DNA of 64,000 nt from Volvox africanus. Lineage: Eukaryota; Chlorophyta; Chlorophyceae; Chlamydomonadales; Volvocaceae. Each line of letters starts with the position of its first letter. Within the stretch, counting starts at the first letter, position 1. Location of the stretch: NCBI GenBank assembly GCA_030268105.1, contig BSDZ01000120.1, positions 186,001-250,000 on the forward strand. The letters run 5' to 3'. Below, piece by piece: positions 50,884 to 60,114 of the stretch. The notes under the pieces were generated by a model. It did no database searches and had not been told where the DNA came from. It saw nothing but the letters and a program-made list of their open reading frames with translations. The position numbers were made by a program, and so were the translations under genes.

Positions 50884-53234
50884 CTGAAAATAAAAGTAAG
50901 GCAGAAACGCGGCCCGCGCAGCATGGAAAGTGGGAATTGCTGGTGCAAGACCTTATTCACTTAATATAAATGGAAAAATGAATATTCAGACTTTAAATAT
51001 AGATTGGTAGATTTATCACCTAAGTTCTAGGCACATACAAATGATGACCGAAAGACGGCAAGTGTGCTTCCTCTCATTTGTCGGCATAAAAATGCAGAGC
51101 GTTTCCAAGTACGTTTATAACAAATAAATTCTACGAATGTCCTCTTGATAAATTTGAAATTCCGGGGTTCAAGACGCCGAATCCCCCTTTATGGGGCCCT
51201 GTCAGGGCTCTTCACGGGCGCTTCCTCCACGCATGGGGCCCGCCCTAGACAGGATCTTGGACGAGCTAACCAGAAAAGAATTGTTAAGATGTGCCATATA
51301 AAAAGCCATATATGGAATATATAAAACGCAATTAATCCAAACAGCCTTACAGTTTGCGCTCGGTAATCGCTAGCCTTCCAGCTGCGAACGTAACCGGGTA
51401 GTCGCGCTCACCTGTTGCAGGGTAGTTGGGCCAACCAGGTAGTCGGGCTCACCTATATATATTAGAGGCATATAAAAATATCATATTTATACACAGCATG
51501 GTAAGCACTCCTACATGGCGTTTTCATGGTCATGCCTAAGACGGTTGGCGCGCTCTGCGGCCCCGATCTGCAATTCCACTTTCTAATAAACCATATTTAC
51601 ATATCGTTAGGCTTTTGATTCATACATAGCCGTATGTCTCAAGAGCTTAAATGGATTTGTTCGCTGACGTGGCCGCAATGTTGACTGCTCGCATGGAAGA
51701 TAAGACTGATTTAGGGCTACTGGAAAATAATAATATAAATATATATTAATAGCTTTGCAGTTTATGCGTTAAAATACTTGTCGTCTTCCATAACAACAAA
51801 GCGCACAAGTTTGGCGCGCGTTCCGCATACAACTGTCAGAATAATTTATAATCAAGTGTGAAAACTCCATGATCCTTTATCAAATGTTGTGCTTCGTCTT
51901 CAAGGGCGGGCACCTGTACGGTTCGTACAGATGCTGTCGGTCTGTCTTGTTCATGATACAGACAACCACTACCTTTGCTTGATATTTGCGTTTATGTTTT
52001 AGATGTATTTAATCTCAGAATATTTTTTCATCCTGGAATCTCACAAGTTGGTTCGTCTTGTGTCAATGTGTGTCCTGTTTCGGAATATAAGTGATGTACG
52101 GCAACGAACGTTGAATAGTAAAGGCGGGCAACCGTGGGATATAAAGGACACTTAAGCAAAGAGAATGCTTTAGTGTTTAACGTAAGCTGCTTACTATCTG
52201 AAGCAAAGCAAGATGCCACGGTACCTACCTATTGACAACATTCCGGCGTGTGTGTATCTGTTGGTATCATAAATACACAATAATTTTGAGATGCGTGTGT
52301 ATGTATTTGTATATAACACATACAGATACATTCATACATATCTCAAAATTATGCCGGACCCTTTTGCCCGGCGAGTGTCCTCATGTCTTACCAAGCAACA
52401 TAGAAGGGTTTTGGCCCCCGATGTTGTTGGACGGTGAGGACCCCGGTTATAGTGACTTGAGGCCGCCGTTCACCCGGCAGATTCCACTGGATGCTGGCAG
52501 TCGTTGCTGAGTCACCTACCTACCGGGAAATCACTGGTTTCGGAGCAGTCAACTTCCCTAGGGGTGGACGGATGAGGGCGCCCGGAAGTACAGGCAGGGG
52601 AAGGTAGGGACTATTGCCAGGTGGGAGTGGCCGGGGGTGAAGCAAAGCCCCCCGCTACCCCCCACACATAGTAGGGTTTTGAGGTTGACCCACTGTTTAT
52701 TGGCTCCAGCCCCTCCAACGCCTGTTGTATACCTCTCGCTGAAGCTCATACACATGACGTAGGGTAAACCTAGCTCAGGTACACGGAATCGGGATCAGGG
52801 GAAGACTTTGAAGCGAGAAGGTTACAATCGTTTTGCAGAATGAAGTGCAAAGGCGATGGTAGCCAAACCTTCATCCTTTAACCCAAATGCTCAGGTTTTA
52901 GAAAGAAGATAGTATTCAAGTGATGACTTGAATGCTTGATGATTCGACAAGCCACGATTTATTCCATGCTTCATTTGCTGCCACCTGCCCATCGCCCGCC
53001 TTAACAACTTGCCTGGTTTACGAAGACTGACTTGGCGCGATGAGAGGTCGTTATTTATTAGATCGCACAAGGTGAACGCTTTTGTATATCCGAGAGCGAT
53101 GAAGCTGCGAATAGGTCGATGAAGCTGTGAGTTCGATGAAGCTGCGAGTAGGTGTGCGACACTGCTTCGACACCTTCGCGCCCCTGATGAGCCGTGACAA
53201 CCTGGATTTGTGGATTCTGTTTGCGTGCCTCCAC
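50884..53234. other. AT-rich region without a confident gene
   Basis: Apart from the small exon-like block at 51412-51452 no coding signal was seen. A GC-rich patch at 52540-52760 has no clear frame. 53090-53150 contains a short degenerate repeat of CGATGAAGCTG. Confidence 0.45.
52958..53010. repeat. 52-bp repeat shared with the intron at 54142-54193
   Basis: About 52 bp starting TTATTCCATGCTTCATTTGC and ending CTTAACAACTT occur both upstream of the two-exon gene and in its intron, with a few mismatches. Probably a short dispersed repeat. On the minus strand both encode a similar short peptide (KLLRRA.G.W.QMKHGI), which may be chance. Confidence 0.6.
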
Positions 53235-53240
53235 TATAAG
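53235..53240 (+). promoter_or_regulatory. Possible TATA box
   Basis: TATAAG, about 160 bp before the ATG at 53401, in an otherwise non-repetitive upstream region. Position alone supports it. Confidence 0.3.
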
Positions 53241-53400
53241 TAGGCACGTGTTCACTTGATATGTTATTCATCCTAAGATGCTATCTACGGCTACAACGGC
53301 ATCGACTCGAGTTGCCTCATTGTCCAAAAGCATTTACGCCAACTTACTCTATCCTACGCCAACAGCAACAGCAGTGGAACCAAACAAATAGCAACATATA

Positions 53401-54638
53401 ATGTCGTCCTCTACCGCTGCTGATGCTGCGTGGACCAAGGAGGATCTGGCCTTCTTGGTTGAGGCCATGGAGTTGAAGAGGCAGTTTGCGAAAGACATCA
53501 TATTTCCGACAGAAGATCCGTCGTCGGGGGCATCACAGAACAAGGTTAATGGCGGCATGAGCATCCCCAAGCCCGTAACCGTAGACTGCAATGGGGACAT
53601 GAGCGAAGAGGACTTCAAGGCCTGCAGCGTGGTCATGTCGATGTGCCAGAATATCGTCCAAAAGACACTCACAGAGGCAGCGAAGGTGAACAACATACCG
53701 GTGGCTGAAGCCCTCGGGAACATGAACGCCTGGGTGCAGGCCTACGTCGACTTCCCCTTCCCCTTCTTCAACTACAAGGAGTTGCAGAGCGACAACTACT
53801 TGAACGACTCCTTCTCCCTGCAAGCCAACCCCGAAATCGTGGAGGCGGTGTGCAACATCAAGAATGTCCCCGCCCTGAAGGTCGGTTATTTGAGATAGTG
53901 ATAAGGCCAACCGGTGTGGTGTGCATGTATGTAGTGCTCATTTCCATGTGTGTGCATGCTTACTAGACACATACATGCATTGACAAGTAGATGGAAGATA
54001 GCTAGATAGGTTGCGAACGAACGAGCCCTTGTGTCGTGTAATAAATAGTTAACAAAGGCGCGTGCCCGTGTGTGTATGTTGTGTGTGTATGTCGTATTCT
54101 ATGATTCCCGTTACCCGCGTGCTTCATTTGTGTCCCCTTTATTATTCCATGCTTCATTTGCTTCCACCAGCCCCTCGCCCGTCTTAACAACTTCCTGTTA
54201 TTGCATGTGTGTATGTAGGATGCAGTCATTGGCGCGGTCAAGGGTGCAAGCGGCACCCTCGGCAGCTACGAGAAAACTGAGCAGCACTTCAACTACTTCG
54301 GAGTCATCACGACCTACCTGGAGCGTGAGATCTCCGTGCGCATCATCAAGTTCGGCCTCAACATGAAGAATACGGTTGTCAAAACGCTGTGCGGGGGATA
54401 TGAGAAGACCCACTTGGACAGCGCCTACGACACATTCAACTTCGTGGGCGACAAGCAAATGATGATTAAGATGCAGGCGAAGATCTTGGACAGGGAGTTG
54501 GACTACATGGCAGAGAAGCTCCTCCAGTTCATCGAGCAGTTTTACGACGAGGAGCTGGCTAAATGGCAAAACAGCTTGGGGGACATCCTCACACAGAACC
54601 GGACACCCCAGCCGCCTCAGCCATCCCCCAGCAGCTAA
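53401..54638 (+). CDS. Two-exon gene, 299-residue protein of unknown function
   Basis: Exon 1 is 53401-53880 (160 codons), the intron 53881-54218 has donor GTCGGT and acceptor TGTATGTAG, and exon 2 is 54219-54638 (139 codons plus TAA). The junction is phase 0 (NVPALK then DAVIGAV). Codons prefer C/G at position three, unlike the AT-rich flanks. No signal peptide or clear membrane span. The C-terminal half is predicted helical and charged (MMIKMQAKILDRELDYMAEK, FIEQFYDEELAKWQ), with a Pro/Gln tail. An aromatic FPFPFFNYKEL block lies near residue 120. I do not recognise the family. The intron and the upstream region share a 52-bp repeat. This is the most complete host gene in the window. Confidence 0.75.
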
Positions 54639-54789
54639 TAATAGCCATGAAGTGGACGAAAGCAATGCATGGGAATCGTTTATTGACTTCCTGACGCCGT
54701 GATAATGTACGGCGGGTGTGATGTGAGAGCTCTACGTCAGGGGAGGCCGCTTTACGTGCATGCTTGTGATGGTTGTGTACGGAGAGCTT

Positions 54790-54814
54790 GTAGCTAGCTA
54801 GCTAGCTAGCTAGG
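54790..54814. repeat. TAGC microsatellite
   Basis: About six TAGC units just before the 116-bp tandem array, whose units contain a single TTAGCTAGG. Confidence 0.9.
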
Positions 54815-54832
54815 TATGTTGAAAGTGAATAA

Positions 54833-55180
54833 CAGTGCGGTTAGCTAGGCTGTGCTCTCTGCTGCGTACTTGTGATCGTACATCCCTTAACGTCATTACT
54901 TCGTCACATGTGTACATGTGGATATGTCATGCACCGATGACGGCGTGACAGTGCGGTTAGCTAGGCTGTGCTCTCTGCTGCGTACTTGTGATCGTACATC
55001 CCTTAACGTCATTACTTCGTCACATGTGTACATGTGGATATGTCATGCACCGATGACGGCGTGACAGTGCGGTTAGCTAGGCTGTGCTCTCTGCTTCGTA
55101 CTTGTGATCGTACATCCCTTAACGTCATTACTTCGTCACATGTGTACATGTGGATATGTCATGCACCGATGACGGCGTGA
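54833..55180. repeat. Tandem array, 3 x 116 bp
   Basis: Three units starting CAGTGCGGTTAGCTAGG at 54833, 54949 and 55065, almost identical. Each holds the palindrome ACATGTGTACATGT and ends with CATGCACCGATGACGG, which also forms the outer end of the inverted-repeat arm at 55157. Confidence 0.95.
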
Positions 55181-55389
55181 CAATTCTGGTTAAAGAGCGG
55201 TTAGGAAACGACAGTTCCGACAGCTGCTGATTTGCGTGAATGACAGTTGGTCGTTGCTGGATCCAAGAGCTGTGCATTTCGGTGATCTCTTGCTGTTACC
55301 TAAGGCGAAGACTTCCCGTTTGGAAGCGCTTCGCCTGGTCACACAATATAGACTGTTCGGAATTGAGCCATTGTAACAATAATATACAG
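55157..55389. repeat. Left arm of a long inverted repeat
   Basis: 233 bp matching in reverse complement 57120-57351 with a handful of differences (about 95 percent or more by eye). The arms are 1.73 kb apart and end TGTCATGCACCG. This is the shape of a foldback or TIR element. No clear target duplication was seen. Confidence 0.85.
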
Positions 55390-56393
55390 AAAAAAAAGTG
55401 CGCTAATATGCCACGGAGGGAGTACCGGCGCTCAACAGCCATAGCAACATAGTCCACTTGTGCGAGCGACCAAAGCACAGGGGGCGGAAGCGGGTCTGGC
55501 GGGGCAAATGCATCAGTGGTGAAATGCATTGATTCCCAGCACGGGGCCTCGAGTGGTGCTGGCGCCCTAGGCTGCCGCTGATCCGCCTCGGCTGGCAGTG
55601 GGACAGCTCCCATCTGCGAAGCACCCCCTAAGCCTTGCCTCCCTGATAGGACCCCCTCAGTTCGCACACCCCGCCTAAGTGAGCGTGTTGGTGGCCCAGA
55701 CCCTCCCGGTCCATCCCCCAACGCGGAATGATACTCAGTGGCGGGCGTCAGCACTCCATCATCTCCACCGCCCGATGGTACAAAACGGCGGCCTCGGTGT
55801 CCATCATGGTCCCAGGCGGGGTGCTCCGCAGGGGGAGCACCCCAGAAACCGCCCCATGGGTCCCAGCTTGGGGCGTCAGCGCCGCGTGGGCTCCTGGCAT
55901 CGCCGCCGCCTGGGTGAGACGGCCGTGTGTGCTCGTGTGCCGTAGCCGGCGCAGTGGCCGCTGGTGTAGCGGCCGCAGGCGTGTCAGGGTCTGCAGCCGC
56001 AGGCAAGTGCGGGCCCATGGCCGCTGGGGCACCAGTTGCCGCGCCACCGAGCGCTGCTTCTGCACCGTCACCGCCACCGCTGCCATGACCGCCCGCGGCG
56101 ACGGCGCGGTCGCCCGCCCTGGGGGGGCCACCTTCCCCCCCCAGAGCAAGCATCCCGACCAGCGCTTGCAGACACACCTCGCCACCCACCTTCGGAGAGC
56201 ACGGGAGAGACGGATCTGCCCATGGAAGGGGCGCGGCTACCAGGGATGCCAGCTCCCCGCAGCCCCGAGAGGAAAAGGCGCGCCGGTGGGCCGTCCAGGC
56301 GTGGGCTGGGCGAGGCCTCCGTGTCAGAGCCAGGGCGCCGAAAAGAGATGGATCCCCCCGAGGCTGTTGGGGCTCCGCTCGATGCCGTCCCAC
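55296..56393 (-). CDS. Hypothetical Ala/Pro/Gly-rich ORF between the inverted arms
   Basis: A 365-codon minus-strand frame without a good ATG at its start. Its composition is low-complexity (AAATPAATAPAT), and it ends inside the left arm. It contains VDYVAMAVERRYSLRGIL, and the 50 bp encoding AMAVERRYSLRGIL are shared with 63918-63971 in element C. It could be a captured 5' part of a C-type element or chance in GC-rich DNA. 56400-57119 shows no convincing gene. Confidence 0.3.
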   Translation of the reverse strand: MGRHRAEPQQPRGDPSLFGALALTRRPRPAHAWTAHRRAFSSRGCGELASLVAAPLPWADPSLPCSPKVGGEVCLQALVGMLALGGEGGPPRAGDRAVAAGGHGSGGGDGAEAALGGAATGAPAAMGPHLPAAADPDTPAAATPAATAPATAHEHTRPSHPGGGDARSPRGADAPSWDPWGGFWGAPPAEHPAWDHDGHRGRRFVPSGGGDDGVLTPATEYHSALGDGPGGSGPPTRSLRRGVRTEGVLSGRQGLGGASQMGAVPLPAEADQRQPRAPAPLEAPCWESMHFTTDAFAPPDPLPPPVLWSLAQVDYVAMAVERRYSLRGILAHFFFCILLLQWLNSEQSILCDQAKRFQTGSLRLR

Positions 56394-57119
56394 GAGGAGT
56401 GTAGCGGCCGGCTTCCAGACGGGCCCCGGCGGCTAGGGCGTTGCTGCGCCAATGTCCTTGTGTGAGACGCCACTGTCATGGGTCCATGGGTGATGGCTCA
56501 CGCTCCATGCGTGCGGAGCCGAAACCGTCCTCACTCGTCCGCGCAGATGTCGGTCTCGTGTCCATGTGCGGAGAACTTCGTTACTAGGTGTTGAAGAAAA
56601 GAATTCCTCGGGATGATGACCCAAGGTTAGCGACACCGTAGAGGCGTGCTTGCCGTCGCGGCGATGAGACTGGCCAAGTCCCTTGATATCGGAAGCACCC
56701 GGAGGCGTCACGCGCTCCTACCGTCGCGGTGTAGATGCTGTCCGAAGAAAGAAGCGGAATGTGTAGATCTGCAGCTCCACACAAACGCCTGAAGCCCGAG
56801 CCCGTTCGCGTGAGGACACGATGGCTTGGCTTCGCCTGGTAGTGGGTGTATGTGAGGCTGGCGCAGCAGTGTGCTAGCTGTAGCTCGGGCAACTACACTA
56901 GACACTGGCCTCACAGCCCGGCCCTGAGGCGAGACTGCGCTACCTGTTCCTAGCTCTGTCGGTGATGGGGCGTCACGCCGCGCAGTCACCTACTCCTCCA
57001 AGCTCCGTCGCGGAGTTCTATTGGCAGCTAATCAGGGTGATCAGTCCTGATAGTGCCTTTATTAGGCTGATCTATTGGCGGCCTGGGCAGATGTGTGGAA
57101 TGTGAACTACTGTAAGAGT

Positions 57120-57351
57120 CTGTATATTATTGTTACAATCGCTCAATTCCGAACAGTCTATATTATGTGACCAGGCAAAGCGCTTCCAACGGGAAGTCTT
57201 CGCCTTAGGTAACAGCAAGAGATCACCGAAATGTACGGCTCTTGGATCCAGCAACGACCAACTGTCATTCACGCGAATCAGCAGCTGTCGGAACTGTCAT
57301 TTCCTAACCGCTCTTTAACCAGAATTGTCACGCCGTCATCGGTGCATGACA
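57120..57351. repeat. Right arm of a long inverted repeat
   Basis: Reverse complement of 55157-55389. Outside it, homology ends at AGCTGTCATG. Confidence 0.85.
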
Positions 57352-58121
57352 GCTGTCATGTGCAGCGAACGGCATCGCTGCGTCCACGACACTGGGGGTG
57401 TGGACTCCCCCCCCCGAACGCAGCTAGCGAAACTGGCGAGGGAGGTGATGGCAATATCCATGCGCATGGGGTCTCCTGAGAGCCAGCAATCCATGCTTGT
57501 CCTGAATGGCTTGTCCTGCCGTAACCTCGACATGAACACAAAGTGGACGTGCGCTCCTAACTTGCCCTGGAGATAAACACAACAGACAACAATCACCCAA
57601 CACCACAACCTCGCTGTTCTCTGCGACACTGACCCTACAGTGAACGAGCCCCGCAGCAAACTACAAAGAAAGACCACCGGAATCCTAATTGCTCTGGTGT
57701 CTCCAAATAGCCCAGGGGCCTTGTACAACCCTGCGACTATCAAACGGTCTCACTCGGTGTGGAAGGCAACAGTACCTAAACCAGAGCCGATGGCAACCTA
57801 AATGGCACTACATACCCGCCCAGAGAGGGAACGTCGAGCACCCCTGAGCTGTTGTCAGAAATTCATCCCTCCGCTGGGCACCCATCGCGGGGCACCAGAA
57901 AACGGAAGCCACCTCACACCTCCAACGGCGCCCCTAGCTGAGGACGGCGCCCCATCACGGAGACCACCCTAACGAAATCCCATCATCACAGCCTGCAACT
58001 CTGTGACCCCCAACACGTCGGCCCAGGGACTACAACCCTAGCTTCGTCAACACCAGAGCTCCCTTCATGGGGCACCTCCGGCCTACTAATTTCTCCCAAC
58101 CCCCCAGATCCTAGCCCCACC
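57352..58121. other. Region between the inverted repeat and element C
   Basis: Should include the 3' untranslated part and LTR of C on the minus strand, but no second LTR copy is in the window to define it. A 135-codon minus-strand ORF (57336-57743) is not convincing. Confidence 0.4.
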
Positions 58122-59636
58122 TCATCCAGCCACGATCAGGCGCTTGGCCACAGAGAGATTAACCTCCTCGGCTGACCCACCATCCCACTCTATGAAGAAG
58201 TAGTGTGGCCGCGCCAACGCTCCACGAAAACGTAATGTACCCAACGTCACCACCTTCTGCCGTCGCCCGCCCTGGCTTGCATGTACGACACGCCTGACTC
58301 GCTTCCCATTGAGGGCGGCGGCCTCTGCATCCCGACGCCGCGTGGCGGCGTTGGGGAAAAGAACCGCCTCCGCCTCCGGCAGGGCCATCTCTGGCCCTGT
58401 CGGGGCTTCACGCTTGAGCCTGACACACTCCGGGCAGACCCACTGGCCGGACGGCACGCCGCTGAGTGGCGGGGAGAGGCACTGGAGGTGCCAACCCGTC
58501 CCGCATGCATCACACAGCAGCATGTGCGCCTCATCGTGCGGCGAGTGACAGACCTCACAAGCAAGATCCGCTGATGGCCGCTGAAGCCGCGGGTCCACTA
58601 TCGGATCGATGTCAACCAGGTGGCACGGCCTCAACTGTTCCATGCGCCTCCTCATACGCTCCCCATTCTTCCCCACCAGGACTACAACACCCATGGGCCC
58701 CACCCGCTCAATGCGCAGCACCTCATCGTGGACTGGCAGCTGCAGTGTGTTGTGCACCGCAGTGCGCCGCACGTAGACGTAGTCACCGGGGGCAAGTTCC
58801 AATGACGGAGGCCGGTACCGGCCTGACCGCACATGGGCATAGCGCTGCGTGTCCCGGTGTTGCGCGATGAGCAGGTTGGCTGCCGCAATGGGCATGTGCC
58901 GCCGCAGCAGCGCGGCGCGCTCATGGAGTGCGGCCACGTAGCTCTCCTCAGATCCCTTGCCCGTAAACCCCAGCGGCTCTGCCATCCGCTCCCGCACGGC
59001 AGGAGGAACGATCGGCTTCACGCCGTACATGAGTTCGTACGGTGAGTACCGAGTCGAAGCCTGCGGTGAGCAGCGGTAGGCGAGTGCCAGCCAGGGGAGG
59101 TGTTGGTCCCAGGTATCGCTCCTCTTGACGTCCGCACAATACTTGCATAGTGCCGCCTTCACCACTCGCACCATCCGCTCGGCCGCCCCGTCTGCTTGCA
59201 GGTGACTGGCAGAGGTGAAGCGATGGTCGACGAAACACTGGTGTAGAAGTTGATGAAAGGCCCCCTGGAATTCTCCCCCACGATCTGTGAGCACCTCGGC
59301 AGGAGCCGAGAAGTGAGTGATGAGCTCTAACAGACCACGGGAGGTCTCCTCAGGTTGCTTGCTGCGCAGCGGGTAGAACTCCGCGTGCTTGGTGAAGTGT
59401 TCGATGCAGACCATGACGAAGGTGAAGCCAAACGGCTCGGTGGGCGGCAGAGGCCCCGCTAGGTCCACGCCCCAGCGGTAGAACATGCCCCTGATCGCCA
59501 GGGGCTGCAGTTGCACCGGGCGCGCCGTACCAATGCTGTTGGTCATATCGCACAGCTTGCAGCCGCGCACAACCTCCTGCACGGTTCGACGCATCCGGTA
59601 CCACCAGTAGCCCAGCTGCACCAACGCCATGTAAAG
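58122..59636 (-). CDS. C integrase fused to a PHD finger
   Basis: Starts at a deletion junction (LVQLGYWWYRMRRTVQEVV) and ends TGA. The zinc-finger end CKLCDM is kept, but its His pair is not clear. The integrase core has D in GVDLAGPL, D in LTDRGGEF and E in DGAAERMVR. A C-terminal region with LAPGDYVYVRR precedes a textbook PHD finger: C-x2-C-x11-C-x2-C-x4-H-x2-C-x14-C-x2-C (CEVC, CDAC, GWHLQC, CPEC). A further ~100 residues end in a YFFIEWDGG block. PHD fingers often read histone H3 methyl-lysine, so it may play the targeting role that the chromodomain has in A and B. Confidence 0.8.
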   Translation of the reverse strand, partial: LYMALVQLGYWWYRMRRTVQEVVRGCKLCDMTNSIGTARPVQLQPLAIRGMFYRWGVDLAGPLPPTEPFGFTFVMVCIEHFTKHAEFYPLRSKQPEETSRGLLELITHFSAPAEVLTDRGGEFQGAFHQLLHQCFVDHRFTSASHLQADGAAERMVRVVKAALCKYCADVKRSDTWDQHLPWLALAYRCSPQASTRYSPYELMYGVKPIVPPAVRERMAEPLGFTGKGSEESYVAALHERAALLRRHMPIAAANLLIAQHRDTQRYAHVRSGRYRPPSLELAPGDYVYVRRTAVHNTLQLPVHDEVLRIERVGPMGVVVLVGKNGERMRRRMEQLRPCHLVDIDPIVDPRLQRPSADLACEVCHSPHDEAHMLLCDACGTGWHLQCLSPPLSGVPSGQWVCPECVRLKREAPTGPEMALPEAEAVLFPNAATRRRDAEAAALNGKRVRRVVHASQGGRRQKVVTLGTLRFRGALARPHYFFIEWDGGSAEEVNLSVAKRLIVAG

Positions 59637-60114
59637 CGGCGTACTCCTCCTGACTGTGGGAACGGGGCCGCTGGTAGATGGGGCGCTGATGAGCAAGCTC
59701 GATGCGGGCAGGGCCCACGTCACCGCAATACTCTCCTAGATCCGCCATGCTGCGGGCGAAAACGCCGTTATACTGATCCACCAATTCCTTAAACTGCGCG
59801 GCCAGCTCCGGCGGCATGTCCGGGCGGTCGCACAGCAACCACCTGCCAGCGGTGACCGTGAACTTGGCCTCGGGCGGGAGTGTGCGCCGCCCTTCTGGTG
59901 TAAAATCCGCCGGCTCCAGAAAACCATCGTTGTCATTGTCAGAGTCGTTGCCCTCGTGGTCGCTGTCGTCGATGAGCGGCGGCAGCGGGTCAGCGACGGG
60001 GTAGTGGCGCCCCGCCGCAAGTGTTGGGGCACTCATGATGACCGGCCGCCCTCGCCGGTTGGGGGCGGCTGTAGATAAGCAGACGACGGGGGTTCCACTA
60101 ACGCGGGCCACCAT
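59637..60114 (-). CDS. C pol linker, cut by an internal deletion
   Basis: A frame overlapping the end of gag-protease by 82 bases. It has an acidic DDSDHEGNDSDND stretch, then FKELVDQYNGVFA and IELAHQRPIYQRPRSHSQEEY, the block that normally leads into reverse transcriptase. At about 59636 it jumps directly to integrase in a different frame. About 1.3 kb or more of RT/RNase H must be missing, by analogy with A and B. Confidence 0.7.

Noticed and set aside
52719..52760. Possible family A LTR end (TGTTGTATACCTCTCGC)
   Set aside because: Only ~25 bp resemble the LTR edge with gaps, and no further LTR sequence follows.
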